Of a stretch of DNA of 64,000 nt, positions 44,602 to 52,917 are shown piece after piece. The stretch spans positions 248,001-312,000 of the forward strand of contig NZ_JAALAA010000001.1 of the NCBI RefSeq assembly GCF_011045035.1, given 5' to 3'. Positions within the stretch are counted from its first letter, which is position 1. Each line of letters begins with the position of its first letter. Source of the stretch: Nocardioides turkmenicus. Lineage in GTDB: Bacteria; Actinomycetota; Actinomycetes; Propionibacteriales; Nocardioidaceae. The translations under genes and the position numbers were made by a program. The notes below the pieces were generated by a model. The model was not told where the DNA came from. It saw nothing but the letters and a program-made list of their open reading frames with translations, and made no database searches.

Positions 44602-44780
44602 GCGTTCTCAGGGCATATCGACGGGGATCTCGGGGTACTCCATGAGAAACCCCTGAGATTCACCTCGCGATGCAACTTATCGCCCGCGGCGTACGTCGAA
44701 CCGGACAAGAGATCGAAGACGGATCGATGACAAGGCGCTCTACCAGGGAACACCTGGGAGGGGCGAAGCGTTGAAACACC

Positions 44781-44806
44781 GTGAGGCCACAAACCTCACC
44801 GTGAGG
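44781..44806 (+). promoter_or_regulatory. Leader repeat that can mask the ribosome site of sigB
   Basis: ACCGTGAGG occurs twice (44778-44786 and 44798-44806), and CCTCAC (44794-44799) can pair with the upstream GTGAGG (44781-44786). The second copy forms part of the ribosome site AGGAGG. The arrangement might allow two alternative structures near the start at 44815. This is a sequence observation only. Confidence 0.35.
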
Positions 44807-44814
44807 AGGTTCCC

Positions 44815-45762
44815 ATGGCGACACGCACCGCAACCGCCACCCGAGAGATCGAGGGCCGTGACAGCGTCGGGCTGTATCTCGACGAGATCGCCCGTAACGA
44901 GCTCCTGGATGCTGCCAAAGAGGTTGAGCTGTCCAAGGCGATCGAGGCCGGCCTGATGGCCGAGCACCTCTTGGCCGAGGGCCGCGTCGGCCGCAAGAAG
45001 GCACCCGGTGGAGCCACCCGAGCCGAGCTGGAGTGGCTGGCCGAGGAGGGCCACCGCGCCACCCGCGAGTTCATCAACGCCAACCTGCGTCTGGTGGTGT
45101 CCATCGCGCGAAAGTACGGCCGCGCGCAGATGCCGATGCTCGACCTGATCCAGGAAGGAAATACCGGCCTGATCCGGGCCGTTGAGAAGTTCGACTACAC
45201 CAAGGGCTACAAGTTCTCCACGTACGCGACGTGGTGGGTGCGCCAGGCGATCACCCGCGGCATCGCGCAGCAGGCGCGTGTGGTCCGGCTGCCGGTCCAC
45301 GTCGTCGAGGAGCTCAACCAGGTCGGCGGCGCCCGCCGCACCCTGGAGCGCCAGCTCGGCCGTGACCCGGAGCCGGAGGAGATCGCCGCCGAGCTCGGCA
45401 TGGACATCGACCGGGTCCTCGACCTGCTCTCCTGGGGGCGTGACCACGTCTCGCTCGACACCCCGATCGACGAGGACGGCGACACCTCGCTGGGTGACCT
45501 GATGGCCCAGGAGTCGGCGCCGAGCCCCGACACCGACATCATCGACGTCGAGTCGCGCGAGCGGCTCAACTCGCTGGTCGGCCAGCTCGACGAGCGTTCC
45601 GCCGACATCGTCCGCTCCCGCTACGGGCTCACCGACGGTCGTCAGCACAAGCTCGCCGACATCGGCGTCAAGCACGGCATCTCCGCCGAGCGCGTACGCC
45701 AGTTGGAGCGTGAGGCGCTGCAGAAGCTCCGCCGCTTCGCAGACCCTGACCTGGCGGCCTGA
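44815..45762 (+). CDS. sigB: Group 2 sigma factor (SigB/HrdA-like)
   Basis: A 315-residue primary-like sigma factor. Region 1.2 (DSVGLYLDEIARNELLDAAK), region 2 ([60 protein letters not shown]), region 3 and region 4 (HKLADIGVKHGISAERVRQL) are all present, but the long N-terminal extension of the primary factor is absent. This fits mycobacterial SigB and corynebacterial SigB, which serve in stationary phase and stress. Strong ribosome site (GAGGAGG) before ATG 44815. A UUCG-capped terminator follows, so it is transcribed alone. Confidence 0.94.
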   Translation: MATRTATATREIEGRDSVGLYLDEIARNELLDAAKEVELSKAIEAGLMAEHLLAEGRVGRKKAPGGATRAELEWLAEEGHRATREFINANLRLVVSIARKYGRAQMPMLDLIQEGNTGLIRAVEKFDYTKGYKFSTYATWWVRQAITRGIAQQARVVRLPVHVVEELNQVGGARRTLERQLGRDPEPEEIAAELGMDIDRVLDLLSWGRDHVSLDTPIDEDGDTSLGDLMAQESAPSPDTDIIDVESRERLNSLVGQLDERSADIVRSRYGLTDGRQHKLADIGVKHGISAERVRQLEREALQKLRRFADPDLAA

Positions 45763-45774
45763 TCCCAACTACCT

Positions 45775-45804
45775 GACTCGGCGTCCCTTCGGGGGCGCCG
45801 AGTC
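45775..45804 (+). terminator. UUCG-tetraloop terminator after sigB
   Basis: Arms GACTCGGCGTCCC (45775-45787) and GGGGCGCCGAGTC (45792-45804) pair over 13 bp with one G-U around the very stable TTCG loop, followed by TTTCTG. It lies 12 bp after the sigB stop. Confidence 0.93.
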
Positions 45805-45906
45805 TTTCTGTGTCGAGACGTCTGTCCGGTCGCCCGAGGCGTCTCTCGCGTCGTCCGAGTCGGCTGCGCGGTGCCAACTCGGCCGACCGGGGTGACGCCT
45901 CGGCGG

Positions 45907-47046
45907 TCAGTAGCCTCCGGGCGGCGGGGCCATCTCGAGACGTACGCCGATCAGCCGGATCGGGCGGTCCTTCTCGACGCGATCGAGGAGCGCCACCGCC
46001 TCGTCGGCGAGGCGGTCGGCGTCGAGGGTGGGCTCGGAGAGCTTGTGGCCGCGGGTGACCGTGAAGAACGGCTTGAACCGCACCTTGATCTCGACCCGGG
46101 TCACCGGGCGTCCCTCCTTGACCACGTCGGCGAGGCACTCGCCGCACAGCCGGCGGGTGGCGGCGACGACGTCGGGCCACTCGATCAGGTCCTGCTGGAA
46201 GGTCTCCTCGTGGCCATGACCCCGGGCTACCCACGGCGCAGGGTCCACCGGGCTGCTTTCGGCGCCACGGCCCAGGCGACGCAGCCACGGGCCGGTCGTC
46301 GGGCCGATCTCCGCGGCCAGACGCTCCGCCGAGGCCGCGCCGAGGTCGGCGACGGTCTCGATCCCGAGCCCGGACAGCCGCTTCGCGGTCTTCGCCCCGA
46401 TCCCCCACAGCGCGTCGGTCGGGCGATGACCCATCTCGGCGTCCCAGGTCTCGTGGGTGATCCGGTAGACGCCGGTCCCCCGCAGCTGTCCCCCGGGCCC
46501 GGGCTCGTGGCCGCCCGCGCCCGCCTCCCGCGCGACCGCACCGTCGACCCGTTGCTTGGCGAACCCGGTGGCGAGCTTCGCCTGGAGCTTGTTGTCGCCG
46601 ACACCGACCCCGCTGCGCAGCTGGGTGCGTTCGAGCACCACGTCGCGTACGTCCTGGGCGAAGGCCGCGGGATCGCCGAGGTCACCGTGGCCGGGGCCGG
46701 GTCCGAGGAACGCCTCGTCCCAGCCGAGGACCTCGACCAGCACCGGCACCCCGCCCCACTCCAGCGACCGCAGGGTGTCCATGACGCCGGCGGAGGCCTT
46801 GTCGTAGGCGGCGTGGTCGACCGGCAGCAGCACGGCGTCGGGGCACTTCCGGACGGCCAGCCGCAGCGGCATCCCGGATCCGACCCCGTGCGCCCGAGCC
46901 TCGTAGGAGGCCGTCGAGACCACCGCCCGCTCGGTCGGGTCGCCGCGACCGCCCACGATCACCGGCTTCCCGGCGAGCTCGGGCCGCCGTAGGACCTCCA
47001 CCGCCGCGATGAACTGGTCCAGGTCGACGTGCAGCACCACGCTCAT
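45907..47046 (-). CDS. DinB2-like Y-family polymerase without aromatic steric gate
   Basis: A 379-residue Y-family polymerase matching the mycobacterial DinB2 type. The N-terminus VVLHVDLDQFIAAVEVLRRP keeps the metal Asp but has Ile where DNA-only enzymes have Tyr or Phe. The second metal site is in VLGWDEAFL. Other signs are VVSTASYEARAHGVGSGMPL and ALWGIGAKTAKRLSGLGIET. An insertion of about 25 Gly/Ala-rich residues (REAGAGGHEPGPGGQLRG) follows TGFAK in the palm. Mycobacterium smegmatis DinB2, with a Leu gate, readily uses ribonucleotides, so this enzyme may too. Starts at ATG 47046. Confidence 0.9.
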   Translation of the reverse strand: MSVVLHVDLDQFIAAVEVLRRPELAGKPVIVGGRGDPTERAVVSTASYEARAHGVGSGMPLRLAVRKCPDAVLLPVDHAAYDKASAGVMDTLRSLEWGGVPVLVEVLGWDEAFLGPGPGHGDLGDPAAFAQDVRDVVLERTQLRSGVGVGDNKLQAKLATGFAKQRVDGAVAREAGAGGHEPGPGGQLRGTGVYRITHETWDAEMGHRPTDALWGIGAKTAKRLSGLGIETVADLGAASAERLAAEIGPTTGPWLRRLGRGAESSPVDPAPWVARGHGHEETFQQDLIEWPDVVAATRRLCGECLADVVKEGRPVTRVEIKVRFKPFFTVTRGHKLSEPTLDADRLADEAVALLDRVEKDRPIRLIGVRLEMAPPPGGY

Positions 47047-47082
47047 GCCCCGATGGTGCCACGGAACCGTCCGGCGAGGCCG

Positions 47083-48459
47083 TCAGCCGTCGGAGGCCGC
47101 CTCGGAGAGCCCCCTGGAGGCCTGCTCCGCCCGCTCACGTACGTCACCGGGCACCGGCACCGCACCAGCAGTGCGCTGCTGCCACAGCTGCATGGCGACG
47201 ACCTTCGCGGCCGCGTCCTCGACACGGTCGCGGTCGAGGCGACCGGAGCGCAGGGCCTTGACGACGCTGCGGTGGGCGGCCTTGGAGTTGGCCGGCATCA
47301 GCAGCAGGTCGGCACCGGCCTCGAGGGCCGCGACCGACGGCTTCTTGGTGGTGGTCGTGACCGCGCCCATCCCGAGCGAGTCGGTGACGGCGATGCCGTC
47401 GAAGTCGAGGTCGTCGCGGAGCAGGTCGTAGATCGGGGCCGCCATGCTGGCCGGCTTCCCGGGAGCCACGGCCTTGACGTCGACGTGGCTGATCATGACG
47501 GCCGGCGCTCCGGCGTCGACCGCGGCGTCGAACGGCACCAGGTCGCGCCGCTTGAGCTTCTTCATGCCGAAGTCGAGCTCCTGCAACCCGAGGTGGGTGT
47601 CGCCGGTAACGGCGCCGTGGCCCGGGAAGTGCTTGGTGGTGGAGACCAGACCGGCCTCGTTGTAGCCCTGCACCGCGGCGGAGACCGCCGTGGCCGCCAC
47701 CCGCGGGTCCTCGCTCGGCGAGCGCGACCCGATCGTCGGGTCGGTCGCGCCGACGGTCACGTCGGCGACCGGCGCGAACGCCCAGGTGAAACCCAGGTCG
47801 CGCAGCTCGAGCGCCGTCGTCCGCGCCGCCTCTGTCGTCGCCGCGACGCCCTTGCGCGGCTTCGTCTCGATGGCGTCGCCGGCGCGCGCGAACTCCGGGA
47901 ACTCGGTGGCCACGCCGCGCAGGTGGGAGACCACGCCGCCCTCCTGGTCGACGCCGATCACCGCGGGGAACGTCCGGCCGTCGGCCGCGACCGCGCGGGA
48001 GACCGCTGCGGTCGTCTCGCGCACCTGCGCCTCGTCGACGACGTTCTCGCCGGTCACGCTGACGCCGGCGAGGTGGAGCTTGCGGACCATCTTGGCCGCC
48101 TTGGCCGGGTCGGTGCCGTGGTAGCGGCCGACGATCACCTGCCCGGCGAGCTGCTTCTCGTCCCAGCCCGCGACGAGCTCGCGGGCGGTGGCCAGCTCAC
48201 CGCGCGTGGGGCCCCACGGAAGCGGCGTGGTGTCCTTCGTCGGGTCGGCCTTCGTGGTGGCGGCGGCCGGCCGGTTCGGCTCGACCTCGGACCTCGTCGG
48301 CATCCCGACGGTCACGGCTGCCGCGCCTGCACCGGCCGCCAGCGCCAGGACGGCACCGGCGACCACCGGCCTCATCCAACGCCTCGAACGACGCGGAAGA
48401 TCCTCTGAATCGGTGTGCTTGCCCCCAGTCACGCGGCCGAGTATGTCAGCAACCCCCAC
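47083..48459 (-). CDS. nagZ: Glycoside hydrolase family 3 beta-N-acetylhexosaminidase
   Basis: A 458-residue GH3 enzyme with an N-terminal membrane anchor or signal (RWMRPVVAGAVLALAAGAGA, about 28-47), so it acts outside the membrane. Catalytic features: IGVDQEGGVVSHLRG, the KHFPGHGAVTGDTHLG loop with the NagZ His, and IAVTDSLGMGAV with the nucleophile Asp. It should remove terminal N-acetylglucosamine, for example from wall fragments. Starts at GTG 48459, 12 bp after the coaE stop on the same strand; GTG 48432 is an alternative. Confidence 0.9.
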   Translation of the reverse strand: MGVADILGRVTGGKHTDSEDLPRRSRRWMRPVVAGAVLALAAGAGAAAVTVGMPTRSEVEPNRPAAATTKADPTKDTTPLPWGPTRGELATARELVAGWDEKQLAGQVIVGRYHGTDPAKAAKMVRKLHLAGVSVTGENVVDEAQVRETTAAVSRAVAADGRTFPAVIGVDQEGGVVSHLRGVATEFPEFARAGDAIETKPRKGVAATTEAARTTALELRDLGFTWAFAPVADVTVGATDPTIGSRSPSEDPRVAATAVSAAVQGYNEAGLVSTTKHFPGHGAVTGDTHLGLQELDFGMKKLKRRDLVPFDAAVDAGAPAVMISHVDVKAVAPGKPASMAAPIYDLLRDDLDFDGIAVTDSLGMGAVTTTTKKPSVAALEAGADLLLMPANSKAAHRSVVKALRSGRLDRDRVEDAAAKVVAMQLWQQRTAGAVPVPGDVRERAEQASRGLSEAASDG

Positions 48460-48471
48460 CCATCAACACGT

Positions 48472-49053
48472 TCAGGCGAGTGAGTCGTAGATCTCGCGCA
48501 CCCGCTTCCGCAGGTCGTCGAGGGTGCCGGTGTTGTCGATCACGTACGTCGCGACCGCGAGCCGCTCCTCGCGACTCGCCTGCGCGGAGATGCGGGAGCG
48601 GGCGTCGGCCTCGGTCATCCCGCGCGCAACCGCGCGCTCGACCTGGGTCTCGACCGGCACGTCGACGACGATCACCTCGTCGAAGAACGGCGCGTAGCCC
48701 GCCTCGACCAGCAGCGGGATGTCGTTGACGACCAGCTTGCCCGCCGACCGCCCCGCCTCCTCGAGCTCCGCGGAGCGCGCCCCGACCAGCGGGTGCACGA
48801 TCGCGTTGAGCCGGGCACGGGCGCCCTCGTCGGCGAAGACGATCTCCCCGACCTTGGCCCGGTCCAGCTCGCCGGTCTCGGTCAGCACCGACGGCCCGAA
48901 CTCCTCGACGACCGCAGCGAGCCCGGGCGTGCCGGGCTCGACGACCTCCCGGGCGATCTTGTCCGAGTCGACGATCACCGCCCCGAACCCGGCCAGCAGA
49001 TCCGACACCGTGCTCTTCCCCGAGGCGATCCCGCCGGTGAGTCCTACGCGCAT
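48472..49053 (-). CDS. coaE: Dephospho-CoA kinase
   Basis: A 193-residue kinase that phosphorylates the 3'-hydroxyl of dephospho-CoA, the last step of CoA synthesis. P-loop TGGIASGKSTVSDLLA is at the N-terminus; VIVDSDKIAREVVEPGTPG and VVNDIPLLVEAGYAPFFDEV are family signatures. ATG 49053 is the first codon of the conserved sequence. It lies 13 bp downstream of the GlxA-type regulator on the same strand and is followed by nagZ. In related genomes coaE adjoins rpsA, which is 1.3 kb away here. Confidence 0.95.
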   Translation of the reverse strand: MRVGLTGGIASGKSTVSDLLAGFGAVIVDSDKIAREVVEPGTPGLAAVVEEFGPSVLTETGELDRAKVGEIVFADEGARARLNAIVHPLVGARSAELEEAGRSAGKLVVNDIPLLVEAGYAPFFDEVIVVDVPVETQVERAVARGMTEADARSRISAQASREERLAVATYVIDNTGTLDDLRKRVREIYDSLA

Positions 49054-49066
49054 GGGCGTCAACCTA

Positions 49067-50032
49067 CTAGGCGCTGGCCGGCTCCCCGCAGGCGAACCGG
49101 CGCCGGTAGGCCTGGGGCGAGAGACCCCGCACCCGGGTGAAGTGGTGGCGCAGAGCCGCGGCGTTGCCGAACCCGACCTCGCCCGCGATCCACTCCACCG
49201 ACCGCTCGGTGCGCTCCAGCAGCTCCTCGGCCCGGCGGACCCGCTGCGCGGTGATCCAGGCATAGGGCGTGGCCCCGGTCTCGGCGCGGAACCTGCGAGC
49301 GAACGTACGCGGCGACATCAGCACCTGCCGGGCGAGCGAGTCCACGTCGAGCTCCTCGTGGAGGTGGGACGAGATCCAGGCGAGCAGGGGTCCCAGCGTC
49401 TCCGCGTCGGGCTCGGGAACGGGGTGCGAGATGAACTGTGCCTGTCCCCCGTCGCGCTGCGGCGGGACGACCATCCGGCGGGCGACGGCGGAGGCGACCG
49501 CCGCGCCGTACTCCTGGCGCCAGATGTGCAGCGCGGCGTCGAGCACGGAGGCGGTGCCGGCGCTGGTGACGACCTGGCCGGTGTCGACGTAGAGCACCTC
49601 GGGGACGACCTTCGACGCCGGGAAGCGGCGCTGCAGCTCGGTGGCGTACTTCCAGTGGGTCGTGCACTCGATCCCGTCGAGCAGGCCCGCCTCCCCCAGC
49701 GCGAAGGCGCCGGAGCAGGCGGTGAGGAACCGGGCTCCGCGCGCGTGCGCGCGCAGCAGCGCGTCCTTCACCTCCACGGGCAGGGTGCCGCTGGGGCCGC
49801 CGAAGGCCGGGATGGCGATCAGGTCGGCCTCCTCGAGGCGCTCCAGGCCGTTGGGCGCCTCGACCTTGAACCCGAGGTTGGTGCGCACCATCCCGGCTGT
49901 CGGCGCACACACGGCGAAGTCGAGGTAGGGCACCCCGTCGTCGCGCCGGTCGATGGCGAAGGCCTCGCAGACCGCACCGAACTCGAAGGGGGCGACACCG
50001 TCCCAGATCACCGCAGCGACGTTCCTAAGCAC
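49067..50032 (-). CDS. GlxA-family AraC-type transcriptional regulator
   Basis: A 321-residue regulator with an N-terminal DJ-1/PfpI-like domain (VAAVIWDGVAPFEFGAVCEA; FLTACSGAFALGEAGLLDG with the nucleophile-elbow Cys) and a C-terminal AraC double helix-turn-helix (SLARQVLMSPRTFARRFRAE; SVEWIAGEVGFGNAAALRHH). Such regulators often control metabolism of nitrogen compounds. Starts at GTG 50032. Two palindromes with TGCCA/TGGCA half sites lie in the gap to the divergent small gene, so self-control there is likely. Its place between rpsA and coaE suggests insertion into a housekeeping block. Confidence 0.9.
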   Translation of the reverse strand: MLRNVAAVIWDGVAPFEFGAVCEAFAIDRRDDGVPYLDFAVCAPTAGMVRTNLGFKVEAPNGLERLEEADLIAIPAFGGPSGTLPVEVKDALLRAHARGARFLTACSGAFALGEAGLLDGIECTTHWKYATELQRRFPASKVVPEVLYVDTGQVVTSAGTASVLDAALHIWRQEYGAAVASAVARRMVVPPQRDGGQAQFISHPVPEPDAETLGPLLAWISSHLHEELDVDSLARQVLMSPRTFARRFRAETGATPYAWITAQRVRRAEELLERTERSVEWIAGEVGFGNAAALRHHFTRVRGLSPQAYRRRFACGEPASA

Positions 50033-50042
50033 CTCAGAAGGG

Positions 50043-50093
50043 TGCCAGTTGGCAGGAAATCGCGCAACTTAGGCATTTCTGCCAATGTGGCAG
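50043..50093. promoter_or_regulatory. Paired TGCCA/TGGCA operators between GlxA gene and small gene
   Basis: Site 1 is TGCCA-GT-TGGCA (50043-50054) and site 2 is CTGCCA-ATG-TGGCAG (50079-50093). Their centres are about 37 bp apart. Both lie in the 89-bp gap between the divergent starts at 50032 and 50122. They are good candidates for binding the GlxA-type regulator or another dimeric factor. Confidence 0.6.
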
Positions 50094-50121
50094 GAATGCC
50101 TGGTAGCGAAGAATTACTGCC

Positions 50122-50265
50122 ATGACCACCGCACTGATCCTCATCGCACTGTTCGGCCTCGCCACCTACGCCACCTTCGCCGTCGTCCACGGCGACCGCC
50201 CCAAGGCCGCTCCTCGGTCCCACGCCATCGACCCGGACTTCTTGCCAGCGACCAGGTGGCCCTAG
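50122..50265 (+). CDS. Short single-pass membrane protein, hypothetical
   Basis: A 47-residue frame from ATG 50122: MTTALILIALFGLATYATFA forms one membrane helix, followed by VVHGDRPKAAPRSHAIDPDF and a short end at TAG 50263. It is divergent from the GlxA-type gene and followed 6 bp later by a strong terminator, which supports expression. No family recognised. Confidence 0.6.
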   Translation: MTTALILIALFGLATYATFAVVHGDRPKAAPRSHAIDPDFLPATRWP

Positions 50266-50271
50266 AGAAGC

Positions 50272-50307
50272 CGAATGCCCGGCCCCTGATGAGGGGCCGG
50301 GCATTCG
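50272..50307. terminator. Strong, probably bidirectional terminator before rpsA 3' end
   Basis: Perfect 16-bp arms CGAATGCCCGGCCCCT (50272-50287) and AGGGGCCGGGCATTCG (50292-50307) around GATG, followed by TACGTTTTC on the plus strand. It can serve both the 47-residue gene and rpsA. Confidence 0.92.
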
Positions 50308-50335
50308 TACGTTTTCAGAGCATCAGCTCACGAGT

Positions 50336-51817
50336 TCACTGACCGCCGGTCAGCTTCTCGCGAAGCGCCTGGAGCGCCTCGTCGGAGGCGAGGGAGCCGC
50401 CCTCGTCCTCGGAAACGGTCTCGTCGACCGAGCCACCCGAGGAGTAGGAGGTGGCCTCGCCGGCCTCGGCAGCCTTCTCGGCGGCCTCCTGCTGCTGCTT
50501 GATGTGGGCCTCCCAGCGAGCGTGGGCCTGAGCGTACTGCTCCTCCCACTTCGCGCGCTGCTCGTCGAAGCCCTCGAGCCACTCGCCGGTCTCCGGGTCG
50601 AAGCCCTCGGGGTAGATGTAGTTGCCCTGCTCGTCGTAGGTCGCCGGCATGCCGTAGAGCGTCGGGTCGAACTCCTCGACGTCGGTCGAGGTGACCGTCT
50701 CGTTGGCCTGCTTGAGCGAGAGCGAGATCCGGCGACGCTCGAGGTCGATGTCGATGATCTTGACCATGACGTCGTCGTTGACCTGGACGACCTGCTCCGG
50801 GATCTCCACGTGGCGCTCGGCCAGCTCGGAGATGTGGACGAGGCCCTCGATGCCCTCCTCGACGCGGACGAACGAACCGAACGGCACCAGCTTGGTGACC
50901 TTACCCGGGACGATCTGGCCGATCTGGTGGGTGCGGGCGAAGTGCTGCCACGGGTCCTCCTGGGTCGCCTTCAGCGACAGGGAGACGCGCTCGCGGTCCA
51001 TGTCCACGTCGAGAACCTCGACGGTGACCTCGTCACCGACGGTGACGACCTCGGACGGGTGGTCGATGTGCTTCCAGGACAGCTCGGAGACGTGGACGAG
51101 ACCGTCGACGCCGCCGAGGTCCACGAACGCACCGAAGTTGACGATCGAGGAGACGACACCCTTGCGGATCTGACCCTTCTGGAGCTGGGTCAGGAAGCCG
51201 TGGCGAACCTCGGACTGGGTCTGCTCGAGCCAGGCACGGCGCGACAGGACCACGTTGTTGCGGTTCTTGTCGAGCTCGATGATCTTGGCCTCGAGGGTCT
51301 GGCCGACGTACGGCTGCAGGTCGCGGACGCGACGCATCTCCACCAGCGAGGCGGGGAGGAAGCCACGCAGGCCGATGTCCAGGATGAGACCACCCTTGAC
51401 GACCTCGATGACCGCGCCCTCGACGACGCCGTCCTCCTCCTTGACCTGCTCGATCGTGCCCCAGGCGCGCTCGTACTGCGCACGCTTCTTGGACAGGATC
51501 AGGCGGCCTTCCTTGTCCTCCTTCTGGAGCACCAGGGCCTCGACCTTGTCGCCGACCTCGACAACCTCGGACGGGTCGACGTCGTGCTTGATCGAGAGCT
51601 CGCGCGACGGGATGACACCTTCGGTCTTGTAACCGATGTCGAGCAGGACCTCGTCCCGGTCGACCTTGACGATGACACCGTCCACGATGTCGCCGTCGTT
51701 GAAGTACTTGATGGTCTCGTCGATCGCGGCGAGGAAGTCCTCTTCCGACCCGATGTCGTTGATCGCGACCTGAGGCGCGTCGTAGTCAGGAAGAGGAATG
51801 TTGAGCGTGCTCGTCAT
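50336..51817 (-). CDS. rpsA: 30S ribosomal protein S1
   Basis: A 493-residue S1 protein with four S1 RNA-binding repeats: about 38-110 (GDIVDGVIVKVDRDEVLLDI), 128-193, 210-280 (GVVSSIVNFGAFVDLGGVDG, LVHVSELSWKHIDHP) and 297-367 (GKVTKLVPFGSFVRVEEGIE). A low-complexity, acidic C-terminal tail follows. It binds mRNA on the small ribosomal subunit. Actinobacterial S1 typically has four repeats, so the length is normal. ATG 51817 with a good upstream purine stretch (GGGAGGTGG at the complement). Confidence 0.96.
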   Translation of the reverse strand: MTSTLNIPLPDYDAPQVAINDIGSEEDFLAAIDETIKYFNDGDIVDGVIVKVDRDEVLLDIGYKTEGVIPSRELSIKHDVDPSEVVEVGDKVEALVLQKEDKEGRLILSKKRAQYERAWGTIEQVKEEDGVVEGAVIEVVKGGLILDIGLRGFLPASLVEMRRVRDLQPYVGQTLEAKIIELDKNRNNVVLSRRAWLEQTQSEVRHGFLTQLQKGQIRKGVVSSIVNFGAFVDLGGVDGLVHVSELSWKHIDHPSEVVTVGDEVTVEVLDVDMDRERVSLSLKATQEDPWQHFARTHQIGQIVPGKVTKLVPFGSFVRVEEGIEGLVHISELAERHVEIPEQVVQVNDDVMVKIIDIDLERRRISLSLKQANETVTSTDVEEFDPTLYGMPATYDEQGNYIYPEGFDPETGEWLEGFDEQRAKWEEQYAQAHARWEAHIKQQQEAAEKAAEAGEATSYSSGGSVDETVSEDEGGSLASDEALQALREKLTGGQ

Positions 51818-52023
51818 AAGGGAGGTGGTTTCCTTGGGTGGACAGATATCGTCGTCGTACGGCTGGAGTCGGGTCGGCCGCTCAGCCTTTGAGACGGCAA
51901 GCCACGGTCCGCTCGGTCCGGGACCTGGGCAGACTTCAGACGCAGTTTCTTAGCCTACGCTCCACGCACAGGCCCCGTCCAACTGTCGCGGTCGCCGCAT
52001 TCCCACCTTCAGGCCGGGAGGCA

Positions 52024-52036
52024 TACGCTGTAGAGG
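52024..52036 (+). promoter_or_regulatory. -10 element of a leaderless methyltransferase gene
   Basis: TACGCT (52024-52029) matches TANNNT and ends 7 bp before the GTG start at 52036, so transcription would begin at the start codon. No clear -35 element or ribosome site is seen. Leaderless genes are frequent in actinobacteria. Confidence 0.45.
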
Positions 52037-52917
52037 TGGACCAAGCCATCAGCCCGGTCGTTCGACCGGAGGCGCCCATCGATCCCTTCGGCGCGATCGA
52101 GACCCTCGACACCACCGGCCCCGTCGTCCGAGCGGAGCGACGCACGGTCAGCGAGGCCGAGTCACGCCGCGCGAACGGCCCCGACTGGGACCGGTACGCC
52201 GACGAGTACCAGGCCACCCACGGACCCTTCCTCGGCAACGCCGGGTTCGTCTGGGGCCCCGAGGGACTGACCGAGGCCGACCTCGGCGTCCTCGGCGACG
52301 TCGCCGGCAAGGACGTCCTCGAGCTCGGCTCCGGAGCGTGCCAGTGCTCGCGGTGGGTGAACACCCGGGGCGGGCGCGCGATCGGGCTGGACCTGTCCGG
52401 GCGCCAACTCCAGCACTCCCGTCGCCTCGACGAGCAGACCGGTGTCGTCGTACCCGCCGTCCAGGCCACCGCGACCGACCTGCCCTTCGCCGACCGCTCC
52501 TTCGACGTGGTGTTCTGCTCCTTCGGAGCGCTGCAGTTCGTCAGCGACATCGGCCACGCGATCGCCGAGACCGCCCGCGTCCTGCGGCCGGGCGGCCGCT
52601 TCGCGTTCTCGATCACCCACCCCACGCGGTGGATGTTCCCCGACGACCCCGGCCCCGAGGGCCTGATCGCCGCGCAGTCCTACTGGGACCGCACCCCTTA
52701 CGTCGAGGTCGACGACGAGACCGGCGAGGTGTCGTACGTCGAGCACCACCGCACCCTCGGAGACTGGGTGTCGCTGCTGGCCGGTGCCGGGTTCCGGATC
52801 ACCGACCTGGTCGAGCCCGAGTGGCCCGAGGACCACGAAAGGATCTGGGGTGGCTGGTCGCGGACCCGGGGGCTGTTGACCCCCGGGACCGCGATCTTCG
52901 GTGCCGATCTGGTTTAG
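52036..52917 (+). CDS. Class I SAM-dependent methyltransferase
   Basis: A 293-residue methyltransferase. The SAM-binding motif I is KDVLELGSGACQCSRWVNTR, followed by RAIGLDLSGRQLQHSRRLDE, then ATDLPFADRSFDVVFCSFGA and ETARVLRPGGRFAFSITHPT. It is of the UbiE-like Methyltransf_11 type; the acceptor is unknown. GTG 52036 is chosen because the -10 box directly upstream implies a leaderless message and upstream codons are not conserved. Its stop overlaps the convergent DUF3068 gene by 4 nt. Confidence 0.87.
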   Translation: MDQAISPVVRPEAPIDPFGAIETLDTTGPVVRAERRTVSEAESRRANGPDWDRYADEYQATHGPFLGNAGFVWGPEGLTEADLGVLGDVAGKDVLELGSGACQCSRWVNTRGGRAIGLDLSGRQLQHSRRLDEQTGVVVPAVQATATDLPFADRSFDVVFCSFGALQFVSDIGHAIAETARVLRPGGRFAFSITHPTRWMFPDDPGPEGLIAAQSYWDRTPYVEVDDETGEVSYVEHHRTLGDWVSLLAGAGFRITDLVEPEWPEDHERIWGGWSRTRGLLTPGTAIFGADLV

